Part shown: piece after piece, positions 1-8,256 of the stretch
How positions within the stretch are numbered: position 1 is the first letter of the stretch
Layout: every line of letters starts with the position of its first letter
Source: JAIQFR01 sp041494445
GTDB lineage: Bacteria > Acidobacteriota > Polarisedimenticolia > Polarisedimenticolales > JAIQFR01
Length of the DNA stretch: 11,813 bases
Assembly: GCA_041494445.1 (NCBI GenBank)
Contig: JBGQAU010000090.1
Location: 1 to 11,813 of the forward strand
Direction: 5' to 3'
Notes under the pieces: model-generated
Seen by the model: the letters and a program-made list of their open reading frames with translations, nothing else
Told to the model about the DNA's origin: nothing
Databases searched by the model: none
Translations under genes and position numbers: made by a program

Positions 1-216
1 CGCGACATGGCGCCGGCAGCAGAACCCGGCCAGCATCATCAGCCCGTAGACGAGCGTCAGAACCGGCCACCACCTGAGGACCCGCGAGGCGTCCGCGATC
101 CGCAGCTCGTCGAGCAGGAAAGCCGCCCCGATCGCGACGATCACGAGGCCGACGACCAATCTTCCCGTGACCCATTCCCGGCCGTGCCGCTTGACCACGA
201 CGCCGACGTCAATCAT
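1..216 (-). CDS. LiaF/DUF5668-like small membrane protein, C-terminus cut off by the window
   Basis: This gene is open at the left edge; 72 codons are visible. It starts at the ATG at 216-214, with a GAGGAGG ribosome binding site at 229-223 and a 6-base spacer. After a short basic N-terminus (VVKRHGREWVTGR) come two hydrophobic stretches, about residues 20-36 (LVVGLVIVAIGAAFLLD) and 50-65 (WPVLTLVYGLMMLAGF). The pattern of a helix ending in FLLD, a short loop, then a W-W-P-led helix matches the repeat unit of the adjacent gene and of LiaI/LiaF-type membrane domains. Its start overlaps the stop of the upstream gene by 8 bases (ATGATTGA), so the two are probably translationally coupled. In full-length family members a cytoplasmic C-terminal domain often follows, but it would lie outside the window. 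The molecular role is unknown; in Firmicutes, LiaF represses an envelope-stress two-component system. That link is only an analogy here. Confidence 0.75.
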   Translation of the reverse strand, partial: MIDVGVVVKRHGREWVTGRLVVGLVIVAIGAAFLLDELRIADASRVLRWWPVLTLVYGLMMLAGFCCRRHVA

Positions 217-571
217 GGGAAGCCTCCTCGCACGCGCACCGCCGGTCCTCGCCGCTGATCGCCCGGATCACGACACCGACCCCGACGGCAACGAGCAGGA
301 GCGGCCAGAAGTTGTGGTACCCGAGGCCCGCCCAGCCGAACTCCGCGGCGAAGAACGCCAGGCCCATGAGGGCCAGCATCGCGCCGGACCCCCAACGCCG
401 CTCGTAGACGCGGCACGCGCCCATCACCAGGAGGACGGTCGGCCAGAAGCGCCAGATCGAGGGCATCTCGACGATGCCGGTCCGGTCGAGCAGGAACACA
501 CCGCCCAGCGCCATGAGAAAGAGTCCCCACAGGATCTGCCGGTGGGGTCGGGGTCGTTTTTCGAGTTCCAT
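209..571 (-). CDS. Four-helix LiaF-like (DUF5668-type) membrane protein
   Basis: A 120-residue membrane protein. I chose the ATG at 571 (MELEKRPRPH) because GGAGGAG lies just upstream with a short spacer. An in-frame ATG at 595 lacks such a site and would add only 8 residues. Four hydrophobic helices are visible, at about residues 13-29, 41-56, 63-80 and 87-105. They form two copies of one unit: a helix, a short turn, then a helix opened by F-W-P (FWPTVLLVMG at 42-51 and FWPLLLVAVG at 88-97). This is the arrangement of the LiaI-LiaF/DUF5668 transmembrane region. The tail is short and cytoplasmic-looking (SGEDRRCACEEASHD). It overlaps the next gene by 8 bases, and that gene carries a third copy of the same unit. 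No enzymatic residues are seen. A role in envelope homeostasis is inferred only from the family. Confidence 0.8.
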   Translation of the reverse strand: MELEKRPRPHRQILWGLFLMALGGVFLLDRTGIVEMPSIWRFWPTVLLVMGACRVYERRWGSGAMLALMGLAFFAAEFGWAGLGYHNFWPLLLVAVGVGVVIRAISGEDRRCACEEASHD

Positions 572-753
572 CGCGCTCCTCCATACGGGGTGCATCCCCG
601 CCTTCCGTGGAGGACTCTACGGCCGCGGGGAAGGGCCTGCTCCGTCTTTTCGGCGAACGCGCGCGGTTTCGCGGCGAACGACGCCGAAGGCGACATCCGG
701 CTACGAAGTGGCGGCTGCGGTGTGGCGGGAGGTGGTGCGCGGGGGGAGGCGGG

Positions 754-807
754 AAAAACACGGCGGGGACGGCTGCCGAGCCCCGCAGGGGCCGGGAGCC
801 GTCCCCG
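754..807 (-). terminator. Branched hairpin terminator after the Cys/His-rich gene
   Basis: On the minus strand a perfect 11-bp stem (CGGGGACGGCT, pairing 797-807 with 764-774) encloses a second 5-bp hairpin (GCCCC/GGGGC at 780-784 and 788-792). Five T residues on the minus strand (758-754) follow after a gap of about five bases. It starts 15 bases past the stop of the 822-1283 gene. It probably separates that gene from the LiaF-like pair downstream. Confidence 0.65.
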
Positions 808-821
808 AAACCGCAGGTCGA

Positions 822-1283
822 TCAGGCCTTGGTGTTCTTCTGCGCGGCCTTGTGCGGGCACTCGCCCTTGCCGGCCTCGTCCATGTGGCGGCAGCCGCCC
901 TTGGCCATGCCGGCCATGGCCGTCTGGAGCTTGCCGATGTCGTCCTTGGAGTCGGCCGTCAGGGTCACGATCACTCCCTTGTCGGTGTTCTCCACCTTGT
1001 GGGTCCAGGCGGCGTTCGACAGGGGGCAGTCCTTGCAGCAGCCGCCCGTCTTGTGGTCCGCAGCCATCTGGGTCTGAAGGGTCTTGACCACGGCCGGATC
1101 GCTCGACGTCATCTCCATCCGGACGCCGTTGTCCAGGTTGGTGACCGTCCGCTCGACGCCCTTCATCGAGGCGGGGCAATCGTGGCCCATGGAAGCCTTC
1201 ATGCCGGCTTCCTTCTCGCAGGCCAGAACGGCGGGCATGGCCACCAACGCGACCAGAGCCGTGAGAATCAGAAAACGCTTCAT
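822..1283 (-). CDS. Exported Cys/His-rich protein with a duplicated domain (possible lipoprotein)
   Basis: A 153-residue protein of unrecognised family. It starts at the ATG at 1283 (MKRFLILTAL), with GGGGAGG about 8 bases upstream. Residues 1-21 form a signal sequence ending V-L-A-C22, which could be a signal-peptidase II site (Cys22 lipidated) or an ordinary signal peptide. The mature part holds two similar units. Residues 43-82 read V-E-R-T-V-T-N-L-D-N-G-V, then a strand, LQTQMA and a GGC. Residues 93-121 read W-T-H-K-V-E-N-T-D-K-G-V, then a strand, LQTAMA and a GGC. Each unit would fold as two strands followed by a helix that ends at cysteines. Potential metal ligands are H34, C36, C82, C83, C86, H95, C121, H123, C132 and H134, with the motifs GGCCKDC and GGCRHM...GECPH. 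An exported metal- or thiol-binding role is inferred. It is a monocistronic gene, divergent from the peptidase gene and closed by a strong hairpin. Confidence 0.85.
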   Translation of the reverse strand: MKRFLILTALVALVAMPAVLACEKEAGMKASMGHDCPASMKGVERTVTNLDNGVRMEMTSSDPAVVKTLQTQMAADHKTGGCCKDCPLSNAAWTHKVENTDKGVIVTLTADSKDDIGKLQTAMAGMAKGGCRHMDEAGKGECPHKAAQKNTKA

Positions 1284-1576
1284 TGAGGATGCCTCCCCTT
1301 CTCTTGTGTCCGCGCTTCCGAGTTTGACGCCCGGCCGGGGAGCGCGATGGACCCTCGGCCGTTCGGCGATCGGCAACCCTTTACTTGTACCACGAGAGTC
1401 GCGGGGCGGCCACCGGGAGTCCACCGGCTCGTTCGGACCTCGATCGTGCGGCTTCCGCGAGGATCCACCCGGCCGGCCTTCGTCGTTCGCGTAGTACCAT
1501 ACCCGACCCTTTCCTCCGTTCCCGCCCGCCGGTCCGGTCGGTCGAGGGGAGGGGAGGGTCCGAGGAGGTCTTTCCA
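1284..1576. promoter_or_regulatory. Divergent intergenic region holding both promoters
   Basis: These 293 bases separate the starts of the minus-strand Cys/His-rich gene and the plus-strand peptidase gene, so both promoters should lie here. I see no credible third gene. No pair of -35/-10 boxes is convincing in either direction. A TACCAT near 1494-1499 on the plus strand is the best -10 guess for the peptidase, without a matching -35. Confidence 0.45.
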
Positions 1577-3697
<2,121 letters not shown>

Positions 3698-3763
3698 CCG
3701 CCAACGCGTGGCCGCTCGATCCGCGGCGACCGGGAGCAGCCGAACCGCCTAAATGCTGCAAAT

Positions 3764-3786
3764 AGGCCTGTTGCGCCAACAGGCCT
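3764..3786 (+). terminator. Perfect 10-bp hairpin after the peptidase gene
   Basis: AGGCCTGTTG (3764-3773), loop CGC, CAACAGGCCT (3777-3786). It lies 67 bases past the peptidase stop and about 108 bases before the Spy-like start. No T-run follows (CCTTGAGG comes next), so it may be a hairpin-only or bidirectional terminator, or an mRNA-stabilising end. Confidence 0.5.
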
Positions 3787-3893
3787 CCTTGAGGTCTCAT
3801 CCGCGCCGAGGCCCGGGGGGGTCCCGCCTGACACGCGCGGCCCCTCCCGTTCGTCTCCTCGATGAGATCGAAACGACTCGCATGGAGGACTTG

Positions 3894-4385
3894 ATGAAGA
3901 CGAACTTGCTGGCGAAGACGGCTCTCGGGATTGTGGCCCTGGCGCTGAGCCTCGGCACGGTGTACGCGCAGGCGGGACCCGGTCCCGGGCGGCGCGGTCC
4001 GGGACCCGGGCCGGGCATGGGGCGCGGGATGATGGGGCGGATGGCGGAGGCTCTCGACCTCACGGCCGACCAGCGCGCGAAGATCCGCCAGATCCGCGCG
4101 AAGTACATGGCGGGCGCCCTCGGCAATCACATGGACGCGATGAGCGATGCGCGTGCGAATCTCCGCATCGTCGTTCACGACATGGCCTCGACCGACGAGC
4201 AGGTGCAGGAAGCGGCACGGGCGGTCGCTGCCGAGGTCACGGTCCTCGCCGTCGAAGGACATCGCATGGCGGCGGAGATCTCCGCGGTACTGACTCCCGA
4301 GCAGCGGGCGAAAGCGGCCGAGCTGCGGAAGCAGCACCGCGCCGATCGCCGGGGTCCCCCTCTCGAAGAGGTGGACGAGTTCTGA
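3894..4385 (+). CDS. Spy/CpxP-family (LTxxQ) secreted protein
   Basis: A 163-residue periplasmic protein. It starts at the ATG at 3894, with GGAGG at 3884-3888 and a 5-base spacer; the nearby ATG at 3882 is rejected because it would sit on the ribosome site itself. The signal peptide is MKTNLLAKTALGIVALALSL...VYA, with likely cleavage near residue 25. A low-complexity Pro/Gly/Arg stretch (26-42) and a Met-rich segment (GMGRGMMGRM, 41-50) follow. The helical body carries two LTxxQ motifs, LTADQ (56-60) and LTPEQ (133-137), the hallmark of Spy/CpxP/ZraP/CnrX proteins. Such proteins act as periplasmic chaperones or as sensors of metal and envelope stress. The Met/His content (H79, M80, M83, H95, M97, H123, M125) is compatible with metal binding but does not prove it. 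It opens the cassette that continues with the sigma factor 60 bases downstream, so it may be a target or an accessory of that circuit. Confidence 0.85.
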   Translation: MKTNLLAKTALGIVALALSLGTVYAQAGPGPGRRGPGPGPGMGRGMMGRMAEALDLTADQRAKIRQIRAKYMAGALGNHMDAMSDARANLRIVVHDMASTDEQVQEAARAVAAEVTVLAVEGHRMAAEISAVLTPEQRAKAAELRKQHRADRRGPPLEEVDEF

Positions 4386-4392
4386 GCGGCCC

Positions 4393-4407
4393 GAGGCTGG
4401 TAGCCTC
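4393..4407 (+). other. Short hairpin between the Spy-like and sigma genes
   Basis: GAGGCT (4393-4398), loop GGT, AGCCTC (4402-4407), a 6-bp stem just after the Spy-like stop. No T-run follows. It could be a weak attenuator or processing site that sets the Spy-like gene's expression apart from the downstream genes, or it could be chance. Confidence 0.35.
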
Positions 4408-4445
4408 TCGGCGGCCGAGCGAGCGTACTCCGGACGCATGAACGG

Positions 4446-5051
4446 ATGGATGCGAATCAGGTGGCCGATCTCCCCGAAACGGAACTCGACCTCCTGTCCG
4501 CCGCGAGAGAGGGCAGCCAGGAAGCGGGCCGGCGCCTGATGGCGGCGTACGGCCCCTCGATGATTCGTACCGCCCGCCTCGTGCTCGGGCGGTACGGCGG
4601 TACCGAGGCGGACGACGTGGTGCAAGAAGCCTTCATCGCGGCGCTGACGACGGCGGCCCTGCCGACGGGCGACCTCGGCGCGTGGCTGCGGGCCATCGCC
4701 GTGCGCAAGGCGCTCGATGCGGTCCGGGTCGCCCGGAGGCGGGGCGAGCAGCCGCTTCCCGAAACGGACGGCGGCGCTTCGGAGATCGGGCGGCAGGGAA
4801 GCGGCTCCGCGCCGCTCGATGTCCTGGCCGTCCGGGAAGGAGTGAGCCTCCTGTCGCCCGCGGACCGGGCCGTGCTGACGCTCGTGGAGCTCGAGGGGCG
4901 CTCGATGGCCGAGACCGCGGCCGCCCTCGAGATCACGAACGTCGCGGTGAGGCTCCGCGCCGTGCGGGCGCGCCGCAAGCTGGCCCGCGTGCTGCGCCGC
5001 CGGCCGGAGCCGGACGCGGCGGCGCCGGACGCTCGACGGGGAACGCGATGA
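4446..5051 (+). CDS. ECF-type RNA polymerase sigma factor (sigma-70 family)
   Basis: A 201-residue sigma factor with only regions 2 and 4, as in ECF sigmas. Region 2 spans about residues 18-98, with the core-binding segment EADDVVQEAFIAAL (54-67) and the promoter-melting, Arg-rich stretch AIAVRKALDAVRVARRRG (83-100). A Gly/Ser-rich linker (108-124) follows. Region 4 spans about 132-185 (LSPADRAVLTLVELEGRSMAETAAALEI, then a recognition helix with VRLRAVRARRKL). The C-terminal tail (186-201) is low-complexity. The ATG at 4446 is the only in-frame start in that neighbourhood. It has no clear Shine-Dalgarno, so translation may depend on the upstream Spy-like gene. Its stop overlaps the next start as ATGA (5048-5051), tying it to the putative anti-sigma factor. 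The target regulon cannot be read from the window. Confidence 0.9.
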   Translation: MDANQVADLPETELDLLSAAREGSQEAGRRLMAAYGPSMIRTARLVLGRYGGTEADDVVQEAFIAALTTAALPTGDLGAWLRAIAVRKALDAVRVARRRGEQPLPETDGGASEIGRQGSGSAPLDVLAVREGVSLLSPADRAVLTLVELEGRSMAETAAALEITNVAVRLRAVRARRKLARVLRRRPEPDAAAPDARRGTR

Positions 5052-5443
5052 GCCGACGACATCGAGAGCGCGACGACGACCGCGCCCTTGTCCGCGACGC
5101 GCTGCGGAGGGCGGCGGGCGAGGACGAGCCCGACGTGACCCGTCTCGTCGAGGCGGTGCCGGATCTCATGGCCGAGGCGCGCCGCCGGCGAAACGCCGTC
5201 GCGGCGCCCGCGCCCTTGCCCTCGCTTGCCGACCGCGCCCGCCAGGCGATTCCCAAGCTCGCCGTCGCGACGGCCGTCGTCGTCGTCCTGGCCACGACCG
5301 TGTCGTTCGTCGAGCGGGACGCCGCGGGCACCGGCTCCACGAGCTTCGACTCCCTGGTTCTCACCGGCCCGGAGAACAACGGGAGCGATTCCGCCGACAT
5401 CCTGCTCGACGCGGTGACCAAGGGGGACGAGAACGATGGGTGA
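5048..5443 (+). CDS. Single-pass membrane protein, putative anti-sigma factor
   Basis: A 131-residue protein. Its start overlaps the sigma factor stop by 4 bases (ATGA), with GGGGA about 5 bases upstream. The N-terminal 69 residues are charged and probably cytoplasmic (MSRRHRERDDDRALVRDALR...LMAEARRRRN). One transmembrane helix covers about 70-88 (KLAVATAVVVVLATTVSFV). A short acidic periplasmic tail follows (GSTSFDSLVL...GDENDG). It has no cysteine and so no zinc-binding anti-sigma (ZAS) motif. Position directly after an ECF sigma gene, translational coupling and topology all match transmembrane anti-sigma factors such as CnrY, which hold the sigma at the membrane through the cytoplasmic end. 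I see no family-diagnostic motif, so the role is inferred from context. Its stop overlaps the next gene by 8 bases. Confidence 0.75.
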   Translation: MSRRHRERDDDRALVRDALRRAAGEDEPDVTRLVEAVPDLMAEARRRRNAVAAPAPLPSLADRARQAIPKLAVATAVVVVLATTVSFVERDAAGTGSTSFDSLVLTGPENNGSDSADILLDAVTKGDENDG

Positions 5444-5831
5444 GGCACAGGTACCGGGCCGGCGCTCCGGCGGCTTCCTCGCCGTGATCGGCGTGTTCGC
5501 ACTCGGCCTGATCTGCGGCGCCGCGCTACTCTTCGCCGGCGCGCACCTGCTGCAGGGCCGCCTGCTTTCCTTCGGTTCGCGCGCCGCCGATCGCGCGGGG
5601 CGTTTCGCGATCGCGCGCATGACCCGCGAGCTCGACCTCGATGCGCAGCAGCAGCAGCAGGTCCGCGCCGTGATCGAGCGCACGCGCGACCAGGTCCGCG
5701 AGGTCCTCGAGCAGAGCCGCGGCGAGATCCGCGCCCTTCTGCGTCCCGACCAGCAGGAAAAGTTCGACCGGATGCGCCCCCCCGGACACCGCCCCCGCGG
5801 CCAGGGCCGCGGCCGCCCGCCCACGCCGTAA
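5436..5831 (+). CDS. Membrane-anchored Spy/CnrX-like heavy-metal or stress sensor
   Basis: A 131-residue protein whose start overlaps the putative anti-sigma stop by 8 bases. An uncleaved membrane anchor spans about 13-36 (GFLAVIGVFALGLICGAALLFAGA), followed by a periplasmic helical part. It contains two degenerate LTxxQ-like motifs: LDLDAQQQQQ (66-75, in the place of LTxxQ) and LLRPDQQEKF (101-110). The Q-run is written with five consecutive CAG codons. The last 18 residues are Pro/Arg/Gly-rich. In size and architecture it resembles CnrX-type periplasmic sensors. The order sigma, one-TM protein, anchored LTxxQ protein mirrors the components of the cnrYXH system in another order. The CnrX metal ligands cannot be matched with confidence: only H37, M62, M113 and H118 are candidates. 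The inducing signal, whether metal or envelope stress, is therefore unknown. Confidence 0.75.
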   Translation: MGEAQVPGRRSGGFLAVIGVFALGLICGAALLFAGAHLLQGRLLSFGSRAADRAGRFAIARMTRELDLDAQQQQQVRAVIERTRDQVREVLEQSRGEIRALLRPDQQEKFDRMRPPGHRPRGQGRGRPPTP

Positions 5832-5894
5832 GTCAGAAGCCCAGTACCGCTCTCGGGCCGGTGCCGCGGGTCGCGACGGAGGCCCCTGAACCGC

Positions 5895-5900
5895 TACAAT
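5895..5900 (+). promoter_or_regulatory. -10 box (TACAAT) of the S1-domain gene
   Basis: TACAAT lies 31 bases before the start codon, in an otherwise GC-rich 100-base gap; a transcript would begin near 5907. No good -35 is seen at 16-18 bases upstream (the segment reads CGCGACGG), so the promoter may be activator-dependent or have a weak -35. Confidence 0.5.
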
Positions 5901-5931
5901 ACCCGCTTCCCGAAAGGACAGGAGCTCAGCC

Positions 5932-7395
5932 ATGCCCCGAGACGACGAGCGTCCCGATCCCAACGCCACTCCGGACGACGAGGACTTCGCCTCGATGCTG
6001 GAGGACTCTCTCAAGCCGCGGTTCTTCGAGGAGGGGCAGGCGGTCGAGGGGGTCGTCGTCGCGGTGTCGGACGAGGTCGCGTTCGTGGACATCGGCGGCA
6101 AGGGCGAGGCGACGATCGATCTCTCGGAGCTGATGAACGAGGATGGCGAGATCGAGGTCGAGGTGGGCGACCGGATCACGGCGCTCGTGGTCTCGACGCA
6201 GGGCGGCCTCAGGCTCTCAAGGAAGCTCGCGCGCGGCGCCGCCCTGCGGCAGCAGCTCGAGGACGCGTTCCGCTCGGGGCTCCCGGTGGAGGGGAAGGTC
6301 GAGCGCGCGATCAAGGGGGGCTACGACGTCAAGATCGGCGGGCAGCGCGCGTTCTGCCCGATCTCGCAGATGGACAGCGCGTTCACGGCGGATCCCGCGG
6401 TGCACGAGGGGAAGGTCTACACGTTCCGGATCGTGGAGTACCGGGAGGGGGGCAAGAACCTGGTCGTCTCCCGGCGCGCGCTCCTCGAGGAGGAGGAGCG
6501 TGAGAAGGCCGAGGAGGTCCGGCTCTCGGCCGTCCCCGGTGCGGTGCTCCCCGGCCGGGTCGTGTCGGTGCGCGAGTACGGCGCGTTCGTGGATCTCGGC
6601 GCCGGAGTGCAGGGGCTGCTCCACGTGTCGGAGATGGGCTGGTCGCGCGTGTCGAACCCGGAGGACGTGGTCAAGGCCGGCGACGAGATCACGGTCAAGG
6701 TCCTGCGGGTGGATGAGGCGAAAAAGCAGATCGCCCTCGGCCTGAAGCAGCTCGAGGCTGATCCGTGGACGAAGGTGGCGGAGGCCTATTCCGTCGGCCA
6801 GGTGCGCGAGGGCCGCGTCACCCGCCTCGCGGCCTTCGGCGCCTTCGTCGAGCTCGCGCCGGGGATCGAAGGGCTGGCGCACGTGTCCACCTTCCCGCCC
6901 ACCGGGATCGCGGACGGGTGGAAAGCGTCCGTCCCGCCGGGCACCCTCGGGTCGTTCGAGATCCTGAGCGTGGAGGTCGACCGGAAGCGGATCGGCGTCG
7001 CGATGCTCGAGGCGGGCTCGTCGCGGGCCGCGGAAGCGCGGCCGAAGCCCGAGATCGCGGCGGGCGCGCGCGTCAAGGGGAAGGTGGAGCGCCTCGAGAA
7101 GTTCGGCGTGTTCGTCTACCTGGCGCCCGGTCGCACCGGACTCGTCCCGCTCAGCGAGACCGGCGTCGAGAAGGAGGCCGATCTCAGGAAAGCGTTCCCC
7201 GTCGGCGGAGAGGTCGAAGTGGCCGTCATCGAGGTGGACTCCGCCACCCGGCGGATACGCCTGAGCCGCAGGGCGGTCCTCGAGGCCGAGGAGAAAAGCG
7301 AGGCCAAGGAATACGCGGACCGGCAGGAGGGCCCGCAGTCCGAAGCCTTCGGCGCGTCCCTCGCCGACAAGCTCCGCTCGGCGCTCAAGAAGTAG
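5932..7395 (+). CDS. S1 RNA-binding protein with five S1 domains, ribosomal protein S1-like
   Basis: A 487-residue RNA-binding protein. It starts at the ATG at 5932, with AGGAG at 5920-5924 and a 7-base spacer. After an acidic N-terminus (1-33) come five S1 (OB-fold) repeats, at about residues 34-98, 116-184, 202-272, 287-359 and 377-447. The third is the most canonical: GRVVSVREYGAFVDLGAGVQGLLHVSEMGW (208-237) and VKVLRVDEAKKQIALGLKQL (255-274). The first two match the ribosome-binding half of S1 (for example EGVVVAVSDEVAFVDIGGKGEATIDLSEL). A charged linker (184-197) separates domains 2 and 3, and the C-terminus is a short coil (448-487). Bacterial S1 usually has four to six repeats, so this could be the cell's own rpsA product or a shorter paralog; the window cannot decide. 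It stands alone with its own promoter and terminator. Classical rpsA often follows cmk, which is absent here and leans toward a paralog. Confidence 0.88.
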   Translation: MPRDDERPDPNATPDDEDFASMLEDSLKPRFFEEGQAVEGVVVAVSDEVAFVDIGGKGEATIDLSELMNEDGEIEVEVGDRITALVVSTQGGLRLSRKLARGAALRQQLEDAFRSGLPVEGKVERAIKGGYDVKIGGQRAFCPISQMDSAFTADPAVHEGKVYTFRIVEYREGGKNLVVSRRALLEEEEREKAEEVRLSAVPGAVLPGRVVSVREYGAFVDLGAGVQGLLHVSEMGWSRVSNPEDVVKAGDEITVKVLRVDEAKKQIALGLKQLEADPWTKVAEAYSVGQVREGRVTRLAAFGAFVELAPGIEGLAHVSTFPPTGIADGWKASVPPGTLGSFEILSVEVDRKRIGVAMLEAGSSRAAEARPKPEIAAGARVKGKVERLEKFGVFVYLAPGRTGLVPLSETGVEKEADLRKAFPVGGEVEVAVIEVDSATRRIRLSRRAVLEAEEKSEAKEYADRQEGPQSEAFGASLADKLRSALKK

Positions 7396-7422
7396 CGGGG
7401 GGACGGGCGCTCGATTCTCGCC

Positions 7423-7458
7423 GCGAGGCAAGAAACCTCGCCCCGACCCGCCTTTTTT
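7423..7458 (+). terminator. Hairpin and T6 terminator after the S1-domain gene
   Basis: GCGAGG (7423-7428), loop CAAGAAA, CCTCGC (7436-7441), then CCCGACCCGCC and six T (7453-7458). The CCCGC before the T-run can also pair with GCGGG just after the stop codon (7395-7399), extending the structure into a long imperfect stem. Confidence 0.65.
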
Positions 7459-7499
7459 GGAGCCCCTCGAGCGCCGCCCCCCCTGGCCGCCGAATCTGC

Positions 7500-7528
7500 T
7501 TGCATCCGCGCCCCTCCGAGCGTACAAG
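7500..7528 (+). promoter_or_regulatory. Possible promoter of the TonB-C-domain gene
   Basis: TTGCAT (7500-7505) and TACAAG (7523-7528) are separated by 17 bases and stand 33 bases before the start codon. They match the consensus at only 3/6 and 4/6 positions. The spacing and the local AT-richness are the main support. Confidence 0.35.
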
Positions 7529-7560
7529 CTAGTTAGATCCGCAAAACGGAGGGGCTAGCC

Positions 7561-8124
7561 ATGTGGAAGAGGCTGGTCGTGTCCCTCGCAGGCGGAGTGC
7601 TTCTGCTCCCGGCCCTGGCGGCGGAACCCGGGCGGCCCGTCCTGGCCGGGGAAGCCCTCCGACCCTCTGCAGAAGAGTGGTGCCCCGAAGGGGCAGTGCC
7701 AAGCCCGGACAGCGACTGCATCACCCCTCCCGTGCTGATCTACGCGGCCTACCCAGCCTACCCTGAGCTTGCCCTGAGAGGGCGCATCACGGGGAAGGTG
7801 GAGGTCGAGGCGGTGGTCAGTGAGAGCGGGAAGGTAGCGGAGGTTCGTGTCGTCAAGCCCAACCGACTGTTCACGGAGGCCGCGGTGTCCGCCGTCGAGA
7901 AGCGGACCTACAAGCCGGCCTACCGGCGCGGCGAACCCGTAGCCGTCTGCGTCCCGATCGTGGTCAAGTTCGATCTGTCCCCTCCCGGCTGGCGGCCCAC
8001 CGTGGGAGCCGCCTCGGGAGGCACCGAGACGGTCACGGTGACGCCGTGGGGTCTGGAACCCCCCTTCGACAGCGGCCTGCAGCGGCCGGTGAAGGGACGC
8101 GACGCGCAGGGCACCAGGAAGTGA
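7561..8124 (+). CDS. Secreted TonB C-terminal-domain protein
   Basis: A 187-residue protein. It starts at the ATG at 7561, with GGAGGGG ending 6 bases upstream. Residues 1-20 are a cleavable-looking signal peptide (MWKRLVVSLAGGVLLLPALA). A TonB C-terminal domain covers about 60-139: YPAYPELALRGRITGKVEVE, the G-K-V turn, then VVKPNRLFTEAAVSAVEKRTYKPAYRRGEPVAV and the closing strand VPIVVKFDLS. In TonB proteins this domain contacts the TonB box of outer-membrane receptors. This one lacks both the N-terminal membrane anchor that couples to ExbBD and the Pro-rich periplasmic spacer. It also has a 48-residue tail after the domain. It is thus unlikely to be a complete energy transducer and may be a periplasmic adaptor. 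C41 and C53 precede the domain and C130 lies within it; C41 and C53 could form a disulphide. No ExbB, ExbD or receptor gene is nearby. Confidence 0.85.
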   Translation: MWKRLVVSLAGGVLLLPALAAEPGRPVLAGEALRPSAEEWCPEGAVPSPDSDCITPPVLIYAAYPAYPELALRGRITGKVEVEAVVSESGKVAEVRVVKPNRLFTEAAVSAVEKRTYKPAYRRGEPVAVCVPIVVKFDLSPPGWRPTVGAASGGTETVTVTPWGLEPPFDSGLQRPVKGRDAQGTRK

Positions 8125-8142
8125 ACATCGGTTGAAGAAACG

Positions 8143-8177
8143 ACCCGATCGACGGGGACCGGGCTCCGCGATCGGGT
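8143..8177 (+). terminator. 9-bp hairpin after the TonB-C-domain gene
   Basis: ACCCGATCG (8143-8151) pairs perfectly with CGATCGGGT (8169-8177), with a 17-base loop that can itself pair (GGGG with CTCC). It starts 18 bases past the stop. Only AGCTTCCC follows rather than a T-run, so it is a probable but non-canonical terminator. Confidence 0.5.
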
Positions 8178-8200
8178 AGCTTCCCGTCCAGACTCTCCGG

Positions 8201-8230
8201 TTGGCGCTCCGGCGGGACGGGTGTTACGAT
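8201..8230 (+). promoter_or_regulatory. Promoter of the FmdB-ADH pair
   Basis: TTGGCG (8201-8206) and TACGAT (8225-8230) are 18 bases apart, with an extended -10 TG at 8222-8223. Each box matches the sigma-70 consensus at 4/6 positions. The -10 ends 26 bases before the FmdB start. Confidence 0.5.
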
Positions 8231-8256
8231 CCGCGGCCGTCCGTCGGAGATCAGCG

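Noticed and set aside
3795..3867. TCTCATC/GATGAGA inverted repeat upstream of the Spy-like gene
   Set aside because: Seven bases with a 59-base gap is expected by chance and no operator logic is visible.
5644..5660. CAG repeat as a possible microsatellite or contingency locus
   Set aside because: Only five units, in frame, encoding glutamines in a helical sensor; too short to suggest phase variation.
6217..7527. 436-residue minus-strand frame opposite the S1-domain gene
   Set aside because: Shadow of a gene with five recognisable S1 repeats; no start signals.
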